Source of the DNA: Mucilaginibacter sp. UBA5151
Lineage (GTDB): Bacteria > Bacteroidota > Bacteroidia > Sphingobacteriales > Sphingobacteriaceae
NCBI GenBank assembly: GCA_002413785.1
Contig: DHXR01000042.1
Location: 83,187 to 147,186 of the forward strand
DNA: 64,000 bases
Direction: 5' to 3'
Made by a program: the position numbers and the translations under genes. This document shows, piece after piece, positions 27,001-35,369 of the stretch. The notes under the pieces are model-generated. The model was not told where the DNA came from, searched no databases, and was given only the letters and a program-made list of their open reading frames with translations. Within the stretch, counting starts at the first letter, position 1. Each line of letters opens with the position of its first letter.

Positions 27001-28227
27001 GACAAAGTTAATTCCGGTTTTCGCTTTGATAGCTTTCATCAATGCCTCAAACAGCGTATTCATGCCGGGGTCGTTAAACTGGGAGGCCATAGTACCATAA
27101 ACAGGGATCTCATCATCCTTTGCGTTGAAAAGGTGATGGTTCCGTTTATACTGCTTGCGTACATCGCGGATGGCATCCAGCGCGCCGCGTTTGTCGAATT
27201 TATTGAGGGCCACCATGTCGGCAAAATCGAGCATGTCTATTTTTTCGAGTTGGGTAGCAGCTCCGAATTCCGGCGTCATTACGTATAACGACAAATCGCA
27301 ATAATCGGTGATCATCGTATCCGACTGCCCTATGCCGGAGGTCTCCACGATGATGAGATCGTAACCTGCAGCTTTGCAGATATCAATACTTTCCTGTACA
27401 TGTTTGGATAAAGCCAGATTTGCCTGCCTGGTTGCCAGCGAACGCATGTAAACACGCGGACTGTTAATGGCATTCATCCTGATTCTGTCGCCCAATAAAG
27501 CGCCGCCCGTTTTACGTTTGGAGGGATCTACAGAGATAATGGCCAGTGTTTTATCAGTTTCCATCAAAAACCGCCGCACTATTTCATCAACTAAGGATGA
27601 TTTTCCCGAGCCGCCGGTACCTGTAATCCCAATGACAGGGGTATGATTGGTGCTGATGATCTTATGTACCTCGGATAAAAAGTGATCGGCTTCTTTGGGG
27701 TAATTTTCAACAATACTTATCGCGGTGGCGATTGATTTTATATCTTTTTCGGGCAGGTGTTTCAGTTCGCCGTTTAGTTTTATTTTGTTCTGGAAGTCGC
27801 ACTGCCGCAGCATATCGTTGATCATGCCCTGCAAGCCCATGGTGCGACCATCATCAGGTGAATAAATACGGGCTATGCCATAATCCTGCAATTCTTTGAT
27901 CTCATCCGGCAAAAACACGCCGCCTCCGCCGCCAAATATTTTGATATGACCCGCCCCGCGCTCTTTGAGCAGATCGTGCATGTACTTAAAATATTCCACG
28001 TGCCCGCCCTGGTAACTTGTTAAGGCAATACCCTGCACATCTTCCTGTATGGCGCAGTTCACCACTTCTTCAACAGACCGGTTATGCCCGAGATGGATCA
28101 CCTCTGCACCCGACGACTGCAAAATGCGGCGCATAATGTTTATGGTGGCATCATGCCCGTCGAACAGCGAAGCGGCAGTTACAAAACGGATCTTGTATTT
28201 TGAATGGTACGGGGCAATGCTTTCCAT
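24034..28227 (-). CDS. icmF: Fused isobutyryl-CoA/methylmalonyl-CoA-type mutase IcmF interrupted in frame by a DUF559 element
   Basis: Adenosylcobalamin-dependent acyl-CoA mutase fused to its G-protein chaperone. B12-binding domain at 1-140 (DGH at 23-25, SYQGGH at 71-76, GGGGG at 99-103), MeaI-type GTPase at about 190-420 (Walker A GTGGSGKS 203-210, VETSGIGQSD 294-303, NKFD 342-345), then the mutase barrel from about 550 (YTAGVFPLKREGEDPTR near 599-614). The Phe/Leu-Lys-Arg context rather than the MCM tyrosine motif favours an IcmF-type enzyme. Length is 1397 residues; without residues 750-994 it is 1152, close to family size. Those 245 residues, between RPAY and LPAGNNGLGLML, are repeat-encoded peptides around a DUF559 nuclease domain, with the frame kept throughout. 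Whether the mutase remains active, is processed, or is dead cannot be read from sequence. A promoter lies 24 bp upstream. Confidence 0.93.
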   Translation of the reverse strand: MESIAPYHSKYKIRFVTAASLFDGHDATINIMRRILQSSGAEVIHLGHNRSVEEVVNCAIQEDVQGIALTSYQGGHVEYFKYMHDLLKERGAGHIKIFGGGGGVFLPDEIKELQDYGIARIYSPDDGRTMGLQGMINDMLRQCDFQNKIKLNGELKHLPEKDIKSIATAISIVENYPKEADHFLSEVHKIISTNHTPVIGITGTGGSGKSSLVDEIVRRFLMETDKTLAIISVDPSKRKTGGALLGDRIRMNAINSPRVYMRSLATRQANLALSKHVQESIDICKAAGYDLIIVETSGIGQSDTMITDYCDLSLYVMTPEFGAATQLEKIDMLDFADMVALNKFDKRGALDAIRDVRKQYKRNHHLFNAKDDEIPVYGTMASQFNDPGMNTLFEALMKAIKAKTGINFVDAKSIAHLHTGESEKIYIIPPDRVRYLAEIVENSQAYKHWVNEQCKIAQQLFQIDGVKGILTFGDGVKGRAPDQGNTIIPSYSEGQGAKGNVSSSAADLSEALQDIQKHLEEHLHPECKRLLKHWPHTVKKYTAENFIYKVRDKEIKQPLYYTSLSQLRIPKIALPKYEAWGDILRWLLTENLPGEFPYTAGVFPLKREGEDPTRMFAGEGGPERTNKRFHYVSLGQPAHRLSTAFDSVTLYGEDPHIRPDIYGKIGNSGVSIATLDDAKKLYSGFDLCHASTSVSMTINGPAPMLLGFFMNAAIDQQCEKYITEHKLEHLVEAKFKELYDDKGLARPAYRLTQTLSKGEGLRSLTLALSKGEGDKEKGEGGKRFGYEIGDSKIWETLKVNSRESRQNQTEAENILWQLLRNNQTGYKIRRQHAIDGYIADFVCLGKGLVIEVDGGYHEQEITRELDEIRTQVLNTEGFDVIRFSNDEVLKDAQKVVEAIKQTLINQPDRKVPSFGDDTPHPALSKGEGSDAGGLNEADRKVLSFGEDLGEANVQPHPALSKGEGSEKGEVKVLSFGEDLGEATSLSFGEGRGEALPAGNNGLGLMLLGLTGDQVLPPDVYAKIKAYAIATVRGTVQADILKEDQAQNTCIFSTEFALRMMGDIQQYFINEKVRNFYSVSISGYHIAEAGANPVTQLAFTLSNGFTYVEYYLSRGMHIDNFAPNLSFFFSNGIDPEYSVIGRVARRIWAKAVKNKYKGNDRSQKLKYHIQTSGRSLHAQEIDFNDIRTTLQALYAIYDNCNSLHTNAYDEAITTPTEESVRRAMAIQLIINRELGLAKNENPIQGAFIIEELTDLVEEAVMAEFKAINDRGGVLGAMETMYQRSKIQEESLYYETLKHTGEYPIIGVNTFLNKKGSPTIVPSEVIRATEEEKQFQIEALHEFQHRNEEKIPQLLKNLQKTAIAGENIFESLMEACKYCSLGQISHALYEVGGQYRRNM
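25247..25979 (-). mobile_element. 733-bp element with inverted ends and DUF559 domain inside icmF
   Basis: Both ends read GCCTCACCC inward, followed by CCCTCTCCAAAGGAGAGGG (3-nt variable linker), so the element has roughly 30-bp terminal inverted repeats. Further copies, some as inverted pairs, lie at about 25285-25480 and 25860-25935. Between them (25519-25821) is a DUF559 domain. No transposase of a known family is visible. The frame across all repeat copies is open, giving peptides such as LTLALSKGEG and KVLSFGEDLGEA. Confidence 0.85.
25519..25821 (-). other. DUF559 nuclease-like domain within the icmF frame
   Basis: Residues about 803-903 of the icmF product: ESRQNQTEAENILWQLLRNN, KIRRQHAIDGYIADFVC, LVIEVDGGYHEQE, then GFDVIRFSNDEVLKD. 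This is the DUF559 family, related to VSR and other PD-(D/E)XK endonucleases. Candidate active-site residues are Asp840, Glu851, Asp853 and His857, all kept. No separate start codon with a ribosome site is evident, but internal translation cannot be excluded. Confidence 0.85.
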
Positions 28228-28583
28228 GGCGGGCTATAATTAATATAAAGCAAAATTAACATAAATAAAGTATGTAAAATTTATGCATGCATAATATTTC
28301 GTTTATGCGGACGCCGATACCCCGAAAGGGTGCAAATCATATTATCGCTAATCACCTAATTTGGGCTAAAGCCCTTAGTTCTTTGTTTACCCCCCTTCCC
28401 TTAAAAGGGACGGCAATGAATTACACACTATGTTACATTCATTGCGGCCCTGATTTTCGGGACAGATAAAGAAGTATCAATTAAGGCTTTAGCCAAATTC
28501 CGCCTTACCGTTCAGCGATAAAAATTCAGAGGCCAAAAACTTCGGTAACAAATCATTTAAAAGCCCTTTGTTTCCGGGTAAGT
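28228..28583. repeat. Intergenic region with a ~145-bp palindromic element
   Basis: The arms TTTGGGCTAAAGCCCTTA (28360-28377) and TTAAGGCTTTAGCCAAA (about 28481-28497) form an imperfect inverted repeat. Inside are smaller pairs: CCCTTAAAAGGG, GGCAATGAA with TTCATTGCGG, and CCCTGATTTTCGGG. This looks like a MITE/REP-type element. The remainder holds the icmF promoter. No gene. Confidence 0.65.
28251..28258 (-). promoter_or_regulatory. Candidate -7 box of icmF
   Basis: TAATTTTG on the minus strand is a perfect match to TAnnTTTG and ends 23 bp before the icmF ATG. No clear -33 TTTG at 19-21 bp. Confidence 0.5.
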
Positions 28584-29672
28584 TCAGTCTTCAGCTGTCC
28601 TTTGTTCCTGTTTGCTCAAATAAAGGCTAATAACAAGGGAAGTTAACAGCAGCATTCCTGTAAACTGATGGACAACGGAATAATAGATCGCTGTTTTGAA
28701 AAAAACACTGTTCAACAACGCTAAAACGCCCAATATAATTTGCAAAATAACCAGCAACAAAGGAATGAGCCGGAATTTATATAACCACGAATAAACAGGC
28801 ATTTTTATGGCTTTAACAAACCATAATATACTTATGAACCCGATCAGGTAGGCCAGTGAACGGTGAATAAACTGGATTGTTATCGGATTGGCATATAAAT
28901 TATAAAAAAAACTCCCGTTAGCGGCCATCCCTTCCGGGATAAAAGCGCGGTTAATATCAGGCCAGGTTGGTGCGCTCAGCGCGGCATGTGTGCCCGCCAT
29001 AAAAGCGCCATAAATGAGCTGAAAAAACAATAACGACAGCAGGATAATATTCAACCGTTTTAACTTGGGCGCATACAATACCTCACCGTCAGGTACACCC
29101 AGCTTTAAGGTTAGCCACAAAAGGTACACAAGTAAAAAAAGTGCGCACATAAAATGGATGGCCAACTTTATATGGCTTACAGCAATATCGGTATCATTCA
29201 GCCCGCTTTGCACCATGATCCAGCCGATGGCCCCCTGTAAACCGCCCAAAACAAACAGGATGATCATTGGTTTAACCATGTCGCGGTGGATCTTTTTTTG
29301 AAAAAGAAAAACAAGGAAAGGAATAATAAATACCAGGCCCATAAGCCGCGCCCATTCACGGTGCAGCCATTCCCAAAAGAAAATCGCCTTATAGTCAGCT
29401 AACGTAAACTGGTTGTTTATTTTTTTAAACTGTGCAATTTGCTGGTATTTATTGAAACTTTGCAGCCAGGCGTGTTGGTTTAATGGCGGCAATGCGCCCA
29501 TAAGTGGCTGCCACTCAGTAATTGATAAACCCGAACCGGTTAAACGGGTAATCCCTCCAAGCAGGATCTGTATCATCAGCATGCCTACCCCAACGCCTAA
29601 CCAAATGATCACAGCCTTGTTAGTCCTGTTAATCGTTTCCTGCGGATTATTTCCAAAAATTGCTTTCAGCAT
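28584..29672 (-). CDS. ctaA: Heme A synthase (COX15/CtaA)
   Basis: Integral membrane enzyme converting heme O to heme A for cytochrome oxidase. 362 residues with eight hydrophobic helices and the paired heme-ligand histidines expected for the family: EWLHREWARLMG, AVSHIKLAIHF, FIHRSLAYLIGF and VVHQFTGMLLL. The first-helix GITRLTGSGLSITEWQPLMGALPPL is diagnostic. Length is typical of the alphaproteobacterial/mitochondrial type. No oxidase genes are adjacent, so it is probably transcribed alone. Confidence 0.96.
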   Translation of the reverse strand: MLKAIFGNNPQETINRTNKAVIIWLGVGVGMLMIQILLGGITRLTGSGLSITEWQPLMGALPPLNQHAWLQSFNKYQQIAQFKKINNQFTLADYKAIFFWEWLHREWARLMGLVFIIPFLVFLFQKKIHRDMVKPMIILFVLGGLQGAIGWIMVQSGLNDTDIAVSHIKLAIHFMCALFLLVYLLWLTLKLGVPDGEVLYAPKLKRLNIILLSLLFFQLIYGAFMAGTHAALSAPTWPDINRAFIPEGMAANGSFFYNLYANPITIQFIHRSLAYLIGFISILWFVKAIKMPVYSWLYKFRLIPLLLVILQIILGVLALLNSVFFKTAIYYSVVHQFTGMLLLTSLVISLYLSKQEQRTAED

Positions 29673-29785
29673 TTTATATTATTCTAAAGGGCGCAAAATT
29701 GTATCATTTCTGCAAGACGGGCAATGATTGCTGTCACTTTTATTTTAAGGAGGTGTTCCGTAAAAATCCATGAAACAAAAAAGCC

Positions 29786-29793
29786 TATCTTTG
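29786..29793 (+). promoter_or_regulatory. -7 box TATCTTTG for the radical SAM gene
   Basis: A perfect Bacteroidota -7 element whose last base is 6 bp before the ATG at 29800. If used, transcription begins at or next to that ATG (leaderless or nearly so) and excludes the upstream ATG at 29770. Against this, AAGGAGGTG lies at 29747-29755, but 14 nt from 29770, longer than usual. Confidence 0.55.
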
Positions 29794-29799
29794 CAGCAA

Positions 29800-30798
29800 A
29801 TGCAAATAACAGCAGAAGCGGTAAACCAGGGCTATAAAGGGTACAACAATTACGGTGCATGGCTGCGCCAAAAATACAAAGGGCAGCGCGTGTTCAAAGT
29901 AATAGTTGACGGCGGGTTTACCTGCCCCAACCGCGACGGCTCAAAAGGCTATGGCGGCTGTACCTATTGTAATGTTGATTCATTCACGCCTTCCGTATCG
30001 CGTAATAACCCATCTGTGCGCGAACAGGTGATACAGGGTGTTGAACGTGCCCGCAAAGGCAATAAGGCCGATAAATTTATTATCTATTTTCAGCCCAATA
30101 CCAATACTTATGCCCCTGTACATTATCTTAAAATGTTGTACGATGAGGCATTGAGCTACCATACCGAGGATATTGTCGGATTGTCGGTAGGAACCAGGCC
30201 GGATTGTATAGATGCTGAAAAAATAGCGCTTCTGGAGAGTTATACCGACCGTTTTGACGTGGACCTGGAAATGGGCATGGAATCGATATATAACGACACC
30301 CTTGCGCAGATCAACCGGGGTTGCAGTCATGATGACATGATAAAAACCCTGAAATTGCTGGAAAACAGCAAGCTTGATATTTGCGTGCATACCGTTTTCG
30401 GTTTCCCCTGGGAAACCAAGGAAATGATGTTGCGTTATGCAGATGAGATCAACCGTTTCCCGCAGATCAAATTTGTCAAATTTCACCACTTACATATCGT
30501 TGAGGGTTCGGTAATGGGTGTAAAATATAAACGGCAACCGTTTAAAGTTTTTACACTGGATGAATATGCCGACTTCCTTTGCGAACTTTTGCCGCTGGTC
30601 CGCCCCGACCTTGTGATCCAGCGTCTGTTCGGCCTCAGCGATCTCGACCTGTTGATCGCACCCAACTGGGGTCTCAAAAAATCAGAAATACAGTATTATA
30701 TTGATCAAAAGATATTAAACAGAGGGGTTGTGCAGGGATCAAGCCTCACCCTGCCCTCTCCAAAGGAGAGGGTTCTAAAACCCGCCCCCCTTTTTTAA
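29800..30798 (+). CDS. YhcC-type (TIGR01212) radical SAM protein with repeat-derived C-terminus
   Basis: Radical SAM protein of the YhcC family; substrate not established. From 29800 it has 332 residues (an alternative ATG at 29770 adds 10). DGGFTCPNRDGSKGYGGCTYCN carries the [4Fe-4S] cysteines; YFQPNTNTYAP, GLSVGTRPDCID, EMGMESIYNDTLAQINRGC and VKFHHLHIVEGS are family blocks. The last ~16 residues (LTLPSPKERVLKPAPLF) are encoded by the mobile repeat that starts at 30743, so the native C-terminus has been replaced or extended. The catalytic domain is complete. Confidence 0.92.
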   Translation: MQITAEAVNQGYKGYNNYGAWLRQKYKGQRVFKVIVDGGFTCPNRDGSKGYGGCTYCNVDSFTPSVSRNNPSVREQVIQGVERARKGNKADKFIIYFQPNTNTYAPVHYLKMLYDEALSYHTEDIVGLSVGTRPDCIDAEKIALLESYTDRFDVDLEMGMESIYNDTLAQINRGCSHDDMIKTLKLLENSKLDICVHTVFGFPWETKEMMLRYADEINRFPQIKFVKFHHLHIVEGSVMGVKYKRQPFKVFTLDEYADFLCELLPLVRPDLVIQRLFGLSDLDLLIAPNWGLKKSEIQYYIDQKILNRGVVQGSSLTLPSPKERVLKPAPLF

Positions 30799-30869
30799 AT
30801 CCTCTCCAAAGGAGAGGATTTAGGTGAGGCTTTCCTAAACCCTCTCCTTTGGAGAGGGCAGGGTGAGGC
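30743..30869. mobile_element. 127-bp element with 30-bp perfect terminal inverted repeats
   Basis: Ends at 30743-30772 and 30840-30869 are exact reverse complements (GCCTCACCCTG then CCCTCTCCAAAGGAGAGGG). The middle has one more copy in variant form (TCCTCTCCAAAGGAGAGGA then TTTAGGTGAGGC). It is a short, gene-less relative of the element in icmF. Its left end codes for the C-terminus of the radical SAM protein and its right end stops 20 bp before the acyltransferase ORF. Confidence 0.9.
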
Positions 30870-30888
30870 CACAACTTAGCCGGCTTTT

Positions 30889-32166
30889 TTGCGTAAACAA
30901 CCGCCAATTAACTATCTTAGGAATTATTTTATAATTAAAACGGTTTTGTCACAAAGGTTACAACAAAATTATGTTCCGGCATTAACAGGGGTACGCGCCA
31001 TGGCAGCGTACCTGGTATTTATATCCCATTTCTGTTACGTGTTCGATGGCGGTTTTCCTCATATCATCAGACGTTTTTTGGGCGAGTTCCACATCGGTGT
31101 AAGTATTTTCTTTGTGCTGTCAGGATTCCTGATCACTTTCCGGTATTACAATAGTTTTCATCTAACAAAAGACTGGTTTAAGCAATACCTTAAAAACCGT
31201 GTGGCCCGCATTTATCCCATGTATTTTTTACTCACGGTAGCTGCCTTTACCTATTATTTTATTTCGGGGGATAAAAGCATTACCAAAGGAAGCGGCAACC
31301 CGGTAGCGCTTATGTTTTTAAACATTACTTTTTTGCGCGGCTTTTTTTACCAGTTTTGGGATACCGGCATAGCACAGGGATGGTCGCTTACAGTTGAGGA
31401 GTGTTTTTATTTTTCGGCGCCTATCATTTTCTTCATTGCAAAAAAGTATAATAAGTTTTATATCCAGCCGCTGATCATTACATCCTTTGCCGTTTTAATG
31501 GTGTTGATATTCAGAAATGTGGATTGGCACGGATTCTTCGGCAATTTTCCCTTTGTGCTGCTGTTTACTTTTTTCGGGCGGTGTTTCGAGTTTTTTGTTG
31601 GCGTGCAACTGGCCCGTTATGTCCTTAAAAATGGTTTTACGCGCACAAACAAAATCAAATTTACCCCTATTGGTTTTACCCTGATATTTTGCTGCGTTTT
31701 TATTATGGCGCTGCAGCCAATTACCAAACCATGGAATGCCGGTTTAGAAAGCCCGATCGGCATCATCACCAATAATTACGCGCTCTGTATAGCTGTGGCA
31801 TTGTTTTTTTATGGCCTGCTTACAGAAACTACCCTGTTTAAAAAATTTCTGGCAAATCCTTTTATCGAATTGCTGGGCAAAAGCTCCTATATCTTTTATC
31901 TTGTCCACCTGGGCTGGATCTATACCCTCCTGAGCGGTGGCATAAACCACCTGAATGATTATACTTTCTCGCTGTATGATAAGTGGGGGGTGGACTGGCA
32001 TTCGCCCTTTGAATACGACTGGCTAAACCTTATTTACATTTTCATCGTATTAAACGCCGTTTCGGTCACTTTATTTAAATTAATTGAAGAGCCGCTAAAC
32101 CATTACATCCGCAGGTCAAACTTTTTGATCAAATATCAACCCCGCCCGAAAGGGATAGTAGATTAA
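30889..32166 (+). CDS. Membrane acyltransferase (acyltransferase_3/OafA type)
   Basis: 425-residue polytopic membrane protein with about ten helices. The signature YVPALTGVRAMAAYLVFISHF (conserved His), FFVLSGFLITFRY, RVARIYPMY and WSLTVEECFYF is typical of O-acyltransferases that transfer acetyl or succinyl groups to envelope or exported polysaccharides. No ATG precedes the conserved block: the ORF opens with TTG at 30889, and another TTG at 30946 would start nine residues before YVPALTG. The lack of a normal start next to the repeat element at 30743-30869 suggests the original 5' end was altered by its insertion. Substrate unknown. Confidence 0.9.
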   Translation: MRKQPPINYLRNYFIIKTVLSQRLQQNYVPALTGVRAMAAYLVFISHFCYVFDGGFPHIIRRFLGEFHIGVSIFFVLSGFLITFRYYNSFHLTKDWFKQYLKNRVARIYPMYFLLTVAAFTYYFISGDKSITKGSGNPVALMFLNITFLRGFFYQFWDTGIAQGWSLTVEECFYFSAPIIFFIAKKYNKFYIQPLIITSFAVLMVLIFRNVDWHGFFGNFPFVLLFTFFGRCFEFFVGVQLARYVLKNGFTRTNKIKFTPIGFTLIFCCVFIMALQPITKPWNAGLESPIGIITNNYALCIAVALFFYGLLTETTLFKKFLANPFIELLGKSSYIFYLVHLGWIYTLLSGGINHLNDYTFSLYDKWGVDWHSPFEYDWLNLIYIFIVLNAVSVTLFKLIEEPLNHYIRRSNFLIKYQPRPKGIVD

Positions 32167-32376
32167 CGGAAGTATTTGTTAAACAATTAAAAAAAGGTGA
32201 ATGTTAATTTGCAGAAACGGCGTATCAGGTATATTCGTGAGCACGTTTTGCAGGTTAAATAAATTCCGGCACGGAAATAACCATAAGGAAGATAAAAAAT
32301 TAGTTACCAGGCAATTCGGAAAAAACCGGTTAGCAGCCGCAAGAAAAAAAATACCTGGCCCGACATTCGAATTAAT

Positions 32377-33693
32377 ATGATGAAAAGCATTCTAAATAAA
32401 TTTTTAACAATTGCCGGCTTGCTGATCTCTGTAACAGGGGTACATACAGCTTCGGCACAAAGTGGTGAAAATGATGGCGGAACCGTAACAACCGTGTTAA
32501 AGCCCCATAGCAGCAACGGTATTTTTAGTTCAACCGCCTCCTATACCTTCCAGGTTATGAACAGCTATAAAAATGCTGAATCGGGGGAAATCTCCTACCT
32601 GGTAACCACTGAAACCGGTAAAGAAGTAAAAGCCGACTCGATACATATAAGAATTGGCGGAAAAGCTTTGAGTAATTACGATTTTGAAATCCCGGGTTTA
32701 AAGGCTGGTTTTTATAAAATCAGTTTCATGATCAATGTATCCGATTATGATGATACCACCCGAAAAGCATTCGGAATAAGGCCGGCTGAAATAAGTTCAT
32801 CATACAGCAAGCCGGCTGATTTTGAATCATTTTGGCATAATGCCAGGCAGGAATTAGCCAATGTAAAACCGCAATATAAAGTAACAGAAATGCCCGACTC
32901 CAGTAAAGATGGCCGTAAGGTATTTTTGGTGGAAATGCGCTCGCTGGATAACCTGTTGATCCGCGGTTTTTTAACTGAGCCGGTTAACAAAAATAAAAAC
33001 AAGAAATTTGCCGTATTGCTTGGCCTGCCGGGTTACCAGGTAACCCTTGGCCCAATGAGCGGCTCCGATCCGGATATTGCCATATTTACTTTAAATATAA
33101 GGGGATCAGGCTATAGCCGTGATGTGATTGATGTGAGAAGAGATACGTATATCACCCTTAATCTTGAAGATAAAAACAAATACATTCTGAAAGGCGCTAT
33201 AATGGACTGTGTACGGGCGGTTGATTTTATCTGTTCGCGCCCCGAATTAAGGCATGATAACATCATAGCTACAGGTGGCAGTTTGGGCGGATTTTTAGCA
33301 ATTGCAACTTCCGGAGTTGATAAGCGCATAAACTTCTGTTCAGCTGCGAATCCTATATTGAGCGATATCCGCAACCTTGTGGGTGAAGTTGATTGGCCTT
33401 TTATCGATATCGGGAGATATATTAACACAAGGCCGGGGCTAACCATGGATAAGGTGATGGAGAATATGGATTATTTTGATGCTAAAAATTTCGCAACAGA
33501 CATTGAATGTCCAACACTGGTTGGGATGGGATTGGTTGATAATATAGCGCCGCCAAATAATGTATATACCTTGTATAATAGCATCAGGGCACCCAAACAT
33601 TTAATGATATTCAGAGACCTGGCACATGAGATAGGCCTGGAATATAGTGCATACGAAGGACGGTGGATGCGTGACCAATTTGGATTGTTTTAA
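32377..33693 (+). CDS. Secreted acetyl-xylan-esterase-like alpha/beta hydrolase
   Basis: 438 residues: signal peptide (1-28, ending ASA-Q), an N-terminal beta-rich domain (about 35-125) and an AXE1/cephalosporin-C-deacetylase type hydrolase domain. Nucleophile Ser302 is in GGSLGGF (300-306), the acid is Asp388 in GMGLVDNIAPP and the base His417 in RDLAHEIG; oxyanion region LPGYQV at 217-222. SKPADFESFWHNARQEL is the usual family start. Predicted to remove acetyl groups from plant or bacterial polysaccharides in the periplasm or on the surface. Followed after 15 bp by a barrel-like protein, probably co-transcribed. Confidence 0.9.
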   Translation: MMKSILNKFLTIAGLLISVTGVHTASAQSGENDGGTVTTVLKPHSSNGIFSSTASYTFQVMNSYKNAESGEISYLVTTETGKEVKADSIHIRIGGKALSNYDFEIPGLKAGFYKISFMINVSDYDDTTRKAFGIRPAEISSSYSKPADFESFWHNARQELANVKPQYKVTEMPDSSKDGRKVFLVEMRSLDNLLIRGFLTEPVNKNKNKKFAVLLGLPGYQVTLGPMSGSDPDIAIFTLNIRGSGYSRDVIDVRRDTYITLNLEDKNKYILKGAIMDCVRAVDFICSRPELRHDNIIATGGSLGGFLAIATSGVDKRINFCSAANPILSDIRNLVGEVDWPFIDIGRYINTRPGLTMDKVMENMDYFDAKNFATDIECPTLVGMGLVDNIAPPNNVYTLYNSIRAPKHLMIFRDLAHEIGLEYSAYEGRWMRDQFGLF

Positions 33694-33708
33694 ACAAAAA
33701 TATAATTT

Positions 33709-34557
33709 ATGAAGCCTGGAAAATATTTATTCAGAGTTCTGTTTCTTACTGTAATTCTCTTTACAACCTTTCAAAATTTAAGCTATGCCGATGGCGGGTT
33801 CCCTGTTCGTCCGGGCCGGTTGTTAATATCCCCTTCGGTGAGTTATTTTTTCGCAAATTCTGAGTGGGATTCTACCGGCGTAAAAAAACCTTTTCCTAAT
33901 GGCGGTAAATTTAGTTCAATAGGTGTAACCCTTTATACCGAATATGGCATAAGCAGGCGATTTGCATTTGTTGCTACGCTGCCGTATGTTTATAATAATT
34001 ATAGCCTGGCTACCGCACCAAGCTCGGGTTTAACCGACCTGGAAACCGGGATCAGGTATTACCTGGCCAATATTAATTTTGTTTATTATTTCTCATTACA
34101 GGGCACTGCAATTACCCCACTGTACACCAACAATGCCAGTTTAGGTTATGGTGAAGAAGGCGCCGAGCTAAAACTCGCGTTCTCGGGTTCGGGACACCTG
34201 TTTGGAGAAAGCAGCTATTTTAACTTAGCTGATGGCGTAAGGCAATATTTCGGTACCGATGGGCCGATACAGAACAGATTTAATGGCACATTTGGATTAT
34301 CGCTCGACAAAAAATTTATGAACCAGATATCTGTCACATTGAGCGGCATCAATTCCTTTAGTAATAACAAGAGCTTTTCACCCATTCCTCAAACCGACAA
34401 GGATTTTTCGTTTTTACAAGCCTCCATAGGTTACGGCCATTCATTTTCCCATGAAGTTTCTTTGTTTTTAAGCGGCGGGCAGTTTTTAACCGGACGGAAC
34501 ACGGGCGTTGGAACCACCGCATCACTCGCCTTTATCTACAGGCTTGATTACAGGTAG
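33709..34557 (+). CDS. Predicted outer-membrane beta-barrel protein
   Basis: 282 residues with a signal peptide (1-27). Alternating hydrophobic and aromatic strands with turn residues continue to the end and finish in ASLAFIYRLDYR, as in outer-membrane barrels. GLTDLETGIRYYLA resembles the 'transporter'/MetA-phenol-pathway barrel family. No enzyme motif. It follows the esterase by 15 bp, so it may import or export something related to the esterase substrate; this is inference only. Confidence 0.75.
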   Translation: MKPGKYLFRVLFLTVILFTTFQNLSYADGGFPVRPGRLLISPSVSYFFANSEWDSTGVKKPFPNGGKFSSIGVTLYTEYGISRRFAFVATLPYVYNNYSLATAPSSGLTDLETGIRYYLANINFVYYFSLQGTAITPLYTNNASLGYGEEGAELKLAFSGSGHLFGESSYFNLADGVRQYFGTDGPIQNRFNGTFGLSLDKKFMNQISVTLSGINSFSNNKSFSPIPQTDKDFSFLQASIGYGHSFSHEVSLFLSGGQFLTGRNTGVGTTASLAFIYRLDYR

Positions 34558-34641
34558 TTTGGTGAGATGTGAACGGTGAATAGTGAGCTGGCCGATACAA
34601 CCACTCACTTAATCAACTCAATCAACAACACACCTAAATTA

Positions 34642-35115
34642 TTACTGCACCATTTTATTAGCGCAATAAGAACTTGCAAAGGCTTCGGGCTTGGCCTTAA
34701 ATACAAAACCCATACTTAAAATGTAACCCATAGCCTCGTGCAGGGCCTGGTTCGATTTAAACATCGGGTTGGTGTTAATGTCGGCATGTACTTCAAGGCC
34801 TACATCATACAGGTCAAGCAGGTCGCAAAGTTTGTAGGCGATGTCGATAGATTTCTGCACTTCGTTGAGCATCCTTTCTTTGATGCTCATTTTTTGCGAT
34901 GTGCGCTCCTGGTGAATAAACATAAATCCACCGCGCTGCTCGCGCAAAAAAACAATAACCGTTGCAAAATCCGTGACAGTTCCTTTCACCTGCGAATCGG
35001 TGCCGATACAAACTTTGAGCTTGTTGCCAAGGGCGGTTTCCCTTTCGATGGCCCTCTCCACGGCTTCTAAAATTGGCGATTGAATGACTTCGCCGCTAAA
35101 TTTTCTCCAGGTCAT
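34642..35115 (-). CDS. YkuK-type ribonuclease H-like protein
   Basis: 157 residues of the DUF458/YkuK family, an RNase H-like fold. CIGTDSQVKG (36-45) contains the first acidic residue, Asp40, and LEVHADINTNPMFKSN a second acidic cluster. Activity has not been established in this family to my knowledge. No signal or membrane segment. It stands alone, convergent with the barrel gene. Confidence 0.88.
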   Translation of the reverse strand: MTWRKFSGEVIQSPILEAVERAIERETALGNKLKVCIGTDSQVKGTVTDFATVIVFLREQRGGFMFIHQERTSQKMSIKERMLNEVQKSIDIAYKLCDLLDLYDVGLEVHADINTNPMFKSNQALHEAMGYILSMGFVFKAKPEAFASSYCANKMVQ

Positions 35116-35248
35116 AAATTTATTTTTTAGGTAAAATTATAGCTGACCTTTTTAGGGTCTATAAAAATAAGCGATATACTTCCATATAAACGTAAATATA
35201 GTGTGATTTATTTGTTAACATTATATTGAATGTTAACAGGTTAGGTTT

Positions 35249-35346
35249 TTGATGTGCAGATGCGGGGATGTGCAAATGTGCAGATGCGGGGATGTGGATA
35301 TGCGGGGATGTAGATATGCGGGTGCGGATATGCGGGTGCGGATGAT
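35249..35346. repeat. 'gatgtgcagatgcggg' tandem-like repeat
   Basis: Degenerate copies of gatgcggggatgtgcaaat / gatatgcgggtgcg. Same family as the clusters bracketing the four-helix-bundle gene. It creates a spurious Cys/Gly-rich ORF. Confidence 0.7.
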
Positions 35347-35369
35347 TAGAAGGTGCACGCCTTACTATG

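Noticed and set aside
24034..28227. icmF as a pseudogene
   Set aside because: No stop or frameshift is seen in the whole 1397-codon frame and all motifs of the B12, GTPase and mutase parts are kept. Activity is still unproven.
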